Origin: Tannerella sp.
GTDB taxonomy: Bacteria > Bacteroidota > Bacteroidia > Bacteroidales > Tannerellaceae
Direction of reading: 5' to 3'
Length of the DNA stretch: 7,128 nucleotides
Assembly: GCA_031277235.1 (NCBI GenBank)
Contig: JAITMT010000346.1
Span: 1-7,128, forward strand
Of this stretch, positions 6,557-7,128 are shown one piece after another. The notes beneath the pieces are model-generated. The model did not search any database. It had not been told where the DNA came from and saw only the letters and a program-made list of their open reading frames with translations. The first letter of the stretch is position 1. Every line of letters starts with the position of its first letter. The translations under genes were made by a program, and so were the position numbers.

Positions 6557-7128
6557 ATGGAAAACAGAAGAGAATTTCTTAAAAAAATGTCTGTCGGATC
6601 GGCGGCAATGCTTATGGGCGGCGCCGGTTTGGACATGAGCGCCCGGAGTTACAGCCGTATCATTGGCGCCAACGAAAAAGTGCGCGTCGGAATCGTCGGT
6701 TATTCCGACCGTTTCAGGAGCGCGTTGCTTCCCTGTTTTATGAATCACGCCAAGGAATTGAATTTCGAGTTCGTCGGCATTTCAGACCTCTGGAACCGCC
6801 GCCGCGACGAAGGAAAAGCCGAAATCAAGGCGAAAACGGGATGGGACGTGGCGTTGTGGCGCAACAACGAAGAAATGTACGAAAAAAACGCCATTGACGC
6901 GGTCATCATCAGTACGGCCGATTTTCAGCACGCCATGCACCTGACGGAAGCGGCAAAGGCAAAAAAAGACGCTTATTGCGAAAAACCGCTTGGCGAGACG
7001 ATGGACGATGTAAACGAAACGCTGAAAGCCTGCAAAGCCGGCAACATTGTGGTGCAGATAGGCTCGCAACGGCGCAGCGGCGCAAACTACCATGCCGCCT
7101 ACGACTTCATCAATTCGGGAAAATTCGG
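6557..7128 (+). CDS. Tat-exported Gfo/Idh/MocA family oxidoreductase, 3'-partial
   Basis: The 190 visible residues belong to an NAD(P)-dependent oxidoreductase of the glucose-fructose oxidoreductase/inositol dehydrogenase/MocA family, usually acting on sugars or sugar derivatives. The start MENRREFLKKMSVGSAAMLMGGAG is a twin-arginine signal (R4-R5-E-F-L-K), implying export in folded, cofactor-loaded form. The Rossmann fold begins at VRVGIVGYSDRF (42-53), with Asp77 (GISDLW) at the end of the second strand, IISTADFQHA at 117-126 and the family's Glu-Lys-Pro motif at 142-144 (YCEKPLG), whose lysine is normally catalytic. The nucleotide loop is unusual: GIVGYS replaces the common GxGxxG. Family members have about 350-470 residues, so roughly half is missing beyond the window. 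The ATG at 6557 is supported by the signal sequence and the upstream promoter. The substrate cannot be inferred from this half. Confidence 0.92.
   Translation, partial: MENRREFLKKMSVGSAAMLMGGAGLDMSARSYSRIIGANEKVRVGIVGYSDRFRSALLPCFMNHAKELNFEFVGISDLWNRRRDEGKAEIKAKTGWDVALWRNNEEMYEKNAIDAVIISTADFQHAMHLTEAAKAKKDAYCEKPLGETMDDVNETLKACKAGNIVVQIGSQRRSGANYHAAYDFINSGKF

Noticed and set aside
6782..7093. 103-codon minus-strand open frame
   Set aside because: It is antisense to the oxidoreductase, whose Rossmann and Glu-Lys-Pro motifs are clear.
1..7128. CRISPR array, tRNA, rRNA, integron site or insertion sequence
   Set aside because: No regularly spaced repeats, cloverleaf, rRNA stretch, attC-like site or transposase gene was seen on either strand.

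Overview
The window looks like chromosomal DNA of a Bacteroidota bacterium, probably of the order Bacteroidales. The basis is four copies of the phylum's sigma-ABfr promoter type (TTTG, about 20 nt, then TAnnTTTG) placed in front of genes, leaders that are A-rich rather than Shine-Dalgarno-like, and gene types common in that phylum: a thioredoxin-like lipoprotein with a DUF4369-like front half, a secreted GH43 glycosidase, a membrane-spanning TPR/coiled-coil/HTH regulator and a Tat-exported Gfo/Idh/MocA oxidoreductase. The species cannot be named from the sequence.

Layout, left to right. (1) 1-303: the end of a small DUF1761-like membrane protein. (2) 304-634: a mostly non-coding gap with an imperfect inverted repeat, a 57-codon open stretch on the minus strand that may be a gene remnant, and a strong promoter at 573-604. 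(3) 635-1840: a TlpA/ResA-like thiol-disulfide lipoprotein with a CGPC active site. (4) 1841-2048: a convergent intergenic gap. (5) 2049-3584, minus strand: a secreted GH43 beta-xylosidase/arabinofuranosidase-type enzyme with all three catalytic acids. (6) 3585-3724: a 140-nt divergent promoter region with a promoter for each flanking gene and a perfect 20-bp inverted repeat on the -7 box of the rightward one. (7) 3725-5686: a one-component regulator with a signal peptide, periplasmic helical repeats, one membrane span, a cytoplasmic coiled coil and a C-terminal HTH. (8) 5717-6154: an Arr-type rifamycin ADP-ribosyltransferase, only 30 nt downstream of the regulator. (9) 6155-6556: a gap with a REP-like two-hairpin repeat, AT-rich sequence and a promoter. 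(10) 6557-7128: the N-terminal 190 residues of a Tat-signal Gfo/Idh/MocA oxidoreductase that runs off the window.

How the genes may work together. The GH43 enzyme and the membrane regulator are divergently transcribed from one short control region, which suggests that the regulator senses something in the periplasm (perhaps a xylan or arabinan breakdown product) and controls the glycosidase and itself. The closeness of arr to the regulator allows co-transcription, but no functional link is evident. The redox lipoprotein and the oxidoreductase appear to be separate transcription units. No CRISPR array, tRNA, rRNA, insertion sequence or phage gene was seen. I do not see a clearly new multi-gene system; the points most worth following are the regulator with its palindrome, the arr gene in this setting and the REP-like repeat.
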